From positions 1-64,000 of the forward strand of contig JAQJVL010002603.1 in NCBI GenBank assembly GCA_035578905.1: a stretch of DNA of 64,000 nt, in the 5' to 3' direction. Every line of letters begins with the position of its first letter. The stretch's first letter is position 1. The notes below the pieces were generated by a model. It was not told where the DNA came from. It saw only the letters and a program-made list of their open reading frames with translations, and ran no database searches. The position numbers and the translations under genes were made by a program. The stretch is from Stictocephala bisonia. Its lineage: Eukaryota > Arthropoda > Insecta > Hemiptera > Membracidae. Below are positions 60,697 through 64,000 of this stretch, one piece after another.

Positions 60697-60846
60697 AGTA
60701 TTGGCCCAGCCTACCTCCTATACATGAACAGTGTTATTGGAAGACCCACCTGCCCATACCCGAACACTGGTATTGGCCCACCCACCCACCCATACACGAA
60801 CAGTGGTATTGAAAAACCCACCTGCCCATACCCGAACAGTGGTATT
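60697..60846. repeat. Minisatellite, four irregular copies
   Basis: Units of about 36-44 bases built from 'ggtattggcccaccca', 'cccatac.cgaacagtg' and variants. Confidence 0.85.
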
Positions 60847-60849
60847 TCT

Positions 60850-61995
60850 CTATAAAATATATTTAATACTTTATAAGTAACCAACATTCATAAAATCGTA
60901 TAACTACTATTGGTGCTTTTGGTCCAAGATTACCTGGAAATAGCACAAGTATAAAATTATGAAAAAATTTAAGCATGAAATATTTAAAGTGAGGTTGTTC
61001 AACTACAAAATGCAGGCATCAGTCATCTTCTGATATCTGGCGACACCTGGTGGGCAAGCAAAGACGTAAGAATAAACAGTCACTTTCTTCACCTCATCCA
61101 ATGATTTAGAGATGGACGGACAGACGACTTCCGGTCTTATGATAGGCAATTTGGTTACAAGTAGTTCCGAAGTCAATATTAGGTAACTACCAAAAGAACA
61201 TAAGGTGCTGAAGTCAAAAAACTTAACGATAATAAAATTATTCACCACAGAAAGCTGTTATTCATAGGAAAGTTCAATAAAGAGATATGGTAATATAATT
61301 AGTTAAAATAGTTGTTTTTAAATATTAACCTAAAATAGGTTTCAATGTGGAGTAAGACTATCCTACAATTAAGAATGGTATATTAAGTGGTTAAGAGCCT
61401 TAAGTGGCCCAGTATGGTGATGTGGTATCCATCACAGTAAAGGGGCCAACAAACACTTGATCGATCAACCACTTGTCTCCTGGCTGTGAAAGTGTTCATC
61501 GATACTATTCCAGATGCTCACTTATAACATAAAAAAATACTAAACAAAGAACAAAAGTACCTTGTTTCTTATAAAATTTTATATACAGTTTTAGTAACGC
61601 CTTATTTTTTTACTATATTAAATATTTCAAATGTAATTTTTGTGCTTAGTTTTTTCTATACACTGTCTAGTTTTTTTCTATATCTCTCTAGTTTTTGCTA
61701 TATACTCTCTAGTTTTTTTTCTATACACTCTCACTCCAATTAACATTTTTTATTATTCATTATTAGGGTTTTAAACAACATCAGTGGAGACGTACCTAAA
61801 AGAAATGAAAATTATTATGCTATACAAGTACTGTAGTGTAATGTGTTAATATCATAATTAGAGTATTGATAGAACTCATATACTTATTTAAGACAATCAG
61901 ACGAAATTATTTCAAGGTACAAGTCCCTAAGTAAAAAGGGAGAGTAACATTTTTATAAATTATTATGAAATTTGCAAACACACTATCGACCACAA
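60850..61995. other. Mostly AT-rich DNA with a small minisatellite
   Basis: 'ctctctagtttttt.ctata' repeats about three times at 61665-61735. 61395-61520 is less AT-rich but has no coding pattern I recognise. Confidence 0.45.
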
Positions 61996-64000
61996 GATTT
62001 TAACAGCTGTGAATATAATGTACGTAAGAACTGTGTAACAGGCAAAGGGCGTAAATAGTAGAGATAAGTTTAGCACCGAGTTTGCATCCTATATACAAAC
62101 TAGCAACAACATTACTTACACAGTTGTGAGTAGAATGTACGTGATAACTAAATAAACAGGCAAAGGGCGTAAAGTGTAGAGACAAGTTTAGCACTGAGTT
62201 TGCATCCTACATACAAACTAGCAACCACATTACTTACACAGCTGTGGACAGAATGTACGTGATAACTGAATAAACAGGCAAAGGGCGTAAAGTGTAGAGA
62301 CAAGTTTAGCACTGAGTTTGCATCCTACATACAAACTAGCAACCACATTACTTACACAGCTGTGGACAGAATGTACGTGATAACTAAATAAACAGGTAAA
62401 GGGCGTAAAGTGTAGAGACAAGATTAGCACTGAGTCTGCATCCTGCTTACAAACTAGCAACCACATTACTTACAAAGCTGTGGATCGAATATACACGAGA
62501 ACATCGTAGCAGGCAAAAAGCGTAAATAGTAGAGATAAGTTTAGCACCGAGTTTGCATCCTATATACAAACTAGCAACCACATTACTTACACAGTTGTGA
62601 GTAGAATGTACGTGATAACTAAATAAACAGGCAAAGGGCGTAAAGTGTAGAGACAAGTTTAGCACTGAGTTTGCATCCTACATACAAACTAGCAACCACA
62701 TTACTTACACAGCTGTGGACAGAATGTACGTGATAACTGAATAAACAGGTAAAGGGCGTAAAGTGTAGAGACAAGTTTAGCACTGAGTTTGCATCCTACA
62801 TACAAACTAGCAACCACATTACTTACACAGTTGTGAGTAGAATGTACGTGATAACTAAATAAACAGGCAAAGGGCGTAAAGTGTAAAGACAAGTTTAGCA
62901 CTGAGTTTGCATCCTGCTTACAAACTAGCAACCACATTACCTACACAGTTGTGAGTAGAATGTACGTGATAACTGAATAAACAGGTAAAGGGCGTAAAGT
63001 GTAGAGACAAGTTTAGCACTGAGTTTGCATCCTACATACAAACTAGCAACCACATTACTTACACAGCTGTGGACAGAATGTACGTGATAACTGAATAAAC
63101 AGGTAAAGGGCGTAAAGTGTAGAGACAAGTTTAGCACTGAGTTTGCATCCTACATACAAACTAGCAACCACATTACTTACACAATTGAGAGTAGAATGTA
63201 CGTGATAACTGAATAAACAGGTAAAGGGCGTAAAGTGTAGAGACAAGTTTAGCACTGAGTTTGCATCCTACATACAAACTAGCAACCACATTACTTACAC
63301 AGCTGTGGACAGAATGTACGTGATAACTGAATAAACAGGTAAAGGGCGTAAAAAGTAGAGACAAGCTCAGCACTGAGTTTGCATCCTACATACAAACTAC
63401 CAACCACATTACTTACACAGTTGTGAGTAGAATGTACGTGATAACTGAATAAACAGGTAAAGGGCGTAAAGTGTAGAGACAAGTTTAGCACTGAGTTTGC
63501 ATCCTACATACAAACTAGCAACCACATTACTTACAAAGCTGTGGATCGAATATACGCGAGAACATCGTAGCAGGCAAAAAGCGTAAATAGTAGAGATAAG
63601 TTTAGCACCGAGTTTGCATCCTACATACAAACTACCAACCACATTTCTTACACAGTTGTGAGTAGAATGTACGTGATAACTGAATAAACAGGTAAAGAGC
63701 GTAAAGTGTAGAGACAAGTTTAGCACTGAGTCTGCATCCTGCTTACAAACTAGCAACCACATTACTTACACAGTTGTGGACAGAATGTACGTGTGAACTG
63801 CTTAACAGGTAAAGGGCGTAAAGTGTAGAGACAAGTTTAGCACTGAGTCTGCATCCTGCTTACAAACTACCAACCACATTACTTACACAGTTGTGAGTAG
63901 AATGTACGTGATAACTGAGTAACAGGTTTAAAGTGTAGAGACAAGTTTATCACTGAGTCTGCATCCTGCTTACAAACTAGCAACCACATTACTTACACAG
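61996..64000. repeat. 118-bp satellite, at least 17 copies, cut by the window end
   Basis: The marker 'gagtttgcatcct' or 'gagtctgcatcct' recurs every 118 bases to the last base of the window. Monomers vary at 'cagttgtgagtag' against 'cagctgtggacag'. A rarer form has 'aatagtagagataagtttag' with 'caccgag' (62049, 62524, 63586). Since 118 is not divisible by three, the frames that cross copies shift each time, and the many similar small open frames are not genes. Confidence 0.96.

Noticed and set aside
62000..63762. Many similar small minus-strand frames as a gene family
   Set aside because: They are the same 118-bp satellite unit read repeatedly.

Overview
This window looks like repeat-dominated intergenic DNA from a eukaryote, most likely an arthropod and probably an insect. 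It is very AT-rich and has no host gene that I can recognise. It carries animal-type mobile elements: a Ty3/Gypsy LTR retrotransposon, jockey-like LINE fragments, Penelope-like fragments, Helitrons, hAT-, pogo- and Tc1/mariner-like MITEs, and tRNA-headed SINEs. The organism call is inference from the mix of element families; no single-copy gene pins it down. No rRNA, functional tRNA or CRISPR array is visible.

Layout. 1-2616 is featureless AT-rich DNA. 2617-10731 is one nearly intact Ty3/Gypsy element on the minus strand: two LTRs of 1445 and 1439 bp that differ at about four substitutions plus run-length changes, a CCAT target duplication, a primer-binding site matching initiator methionine tRNA, and gag, protease, reverse transcriptase, RNase H and integrase. 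There is no env. The element is young by LTR identity, but its coding region changes frame twice in addition to the gag-pro change. 10.7-21.4 kb holds a 15-bp tandem array, SINE copies and a hAT-like MITE in AT-rich DNA. 21.4-24.2 kb is a satellite of about 180 bp with two monomer subtypes. 24.2-34 kb has LINE fragments, SINEs, an 18-bp array and a 119-bp repeat. 34-44 kb has a CT run, a 481-bp AC microsatellite, Helitron-like pieces, a LINE fragment, a pogo-like MITE and SINEs. 44.9-46.3 kb is a foldback element with doubled arms. 47-50 kb has a tandem array split by an inverted pair of Penelope-like termini, and a palindromic element into which a 584-bp Helitron has inserted. 51-60 kb holds more SINEs, two further Penelope-like termini, a TIR element, a LINE C-terminus and a palindrome. 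62-64 kb is a 118-bp satellite that runs off the right edge.

How the parts relate. Only the Gypsy element has a connected gene set: Gag packages the RNA, protease and RT/RNase H mature and copy it, and integrase inserts it. The non-autonomous elements depend on enzymes supplied elsewhere. The most informative structures are the Helitron, whose exact empty site is kept in the other arm of the palindrome it entered; a SINE family whose 5' head resembles the Alu domain of SRP (7SL) RNA; and three Penelope-like termini carrying both invariant boxes of a hammerhead ribozyme. Apart from the Gypsy element, all coding fragments are short and broken. Long open frames inside the tandem repeats are by-products of repeat periods divisible by three or of dinucleotide runs.
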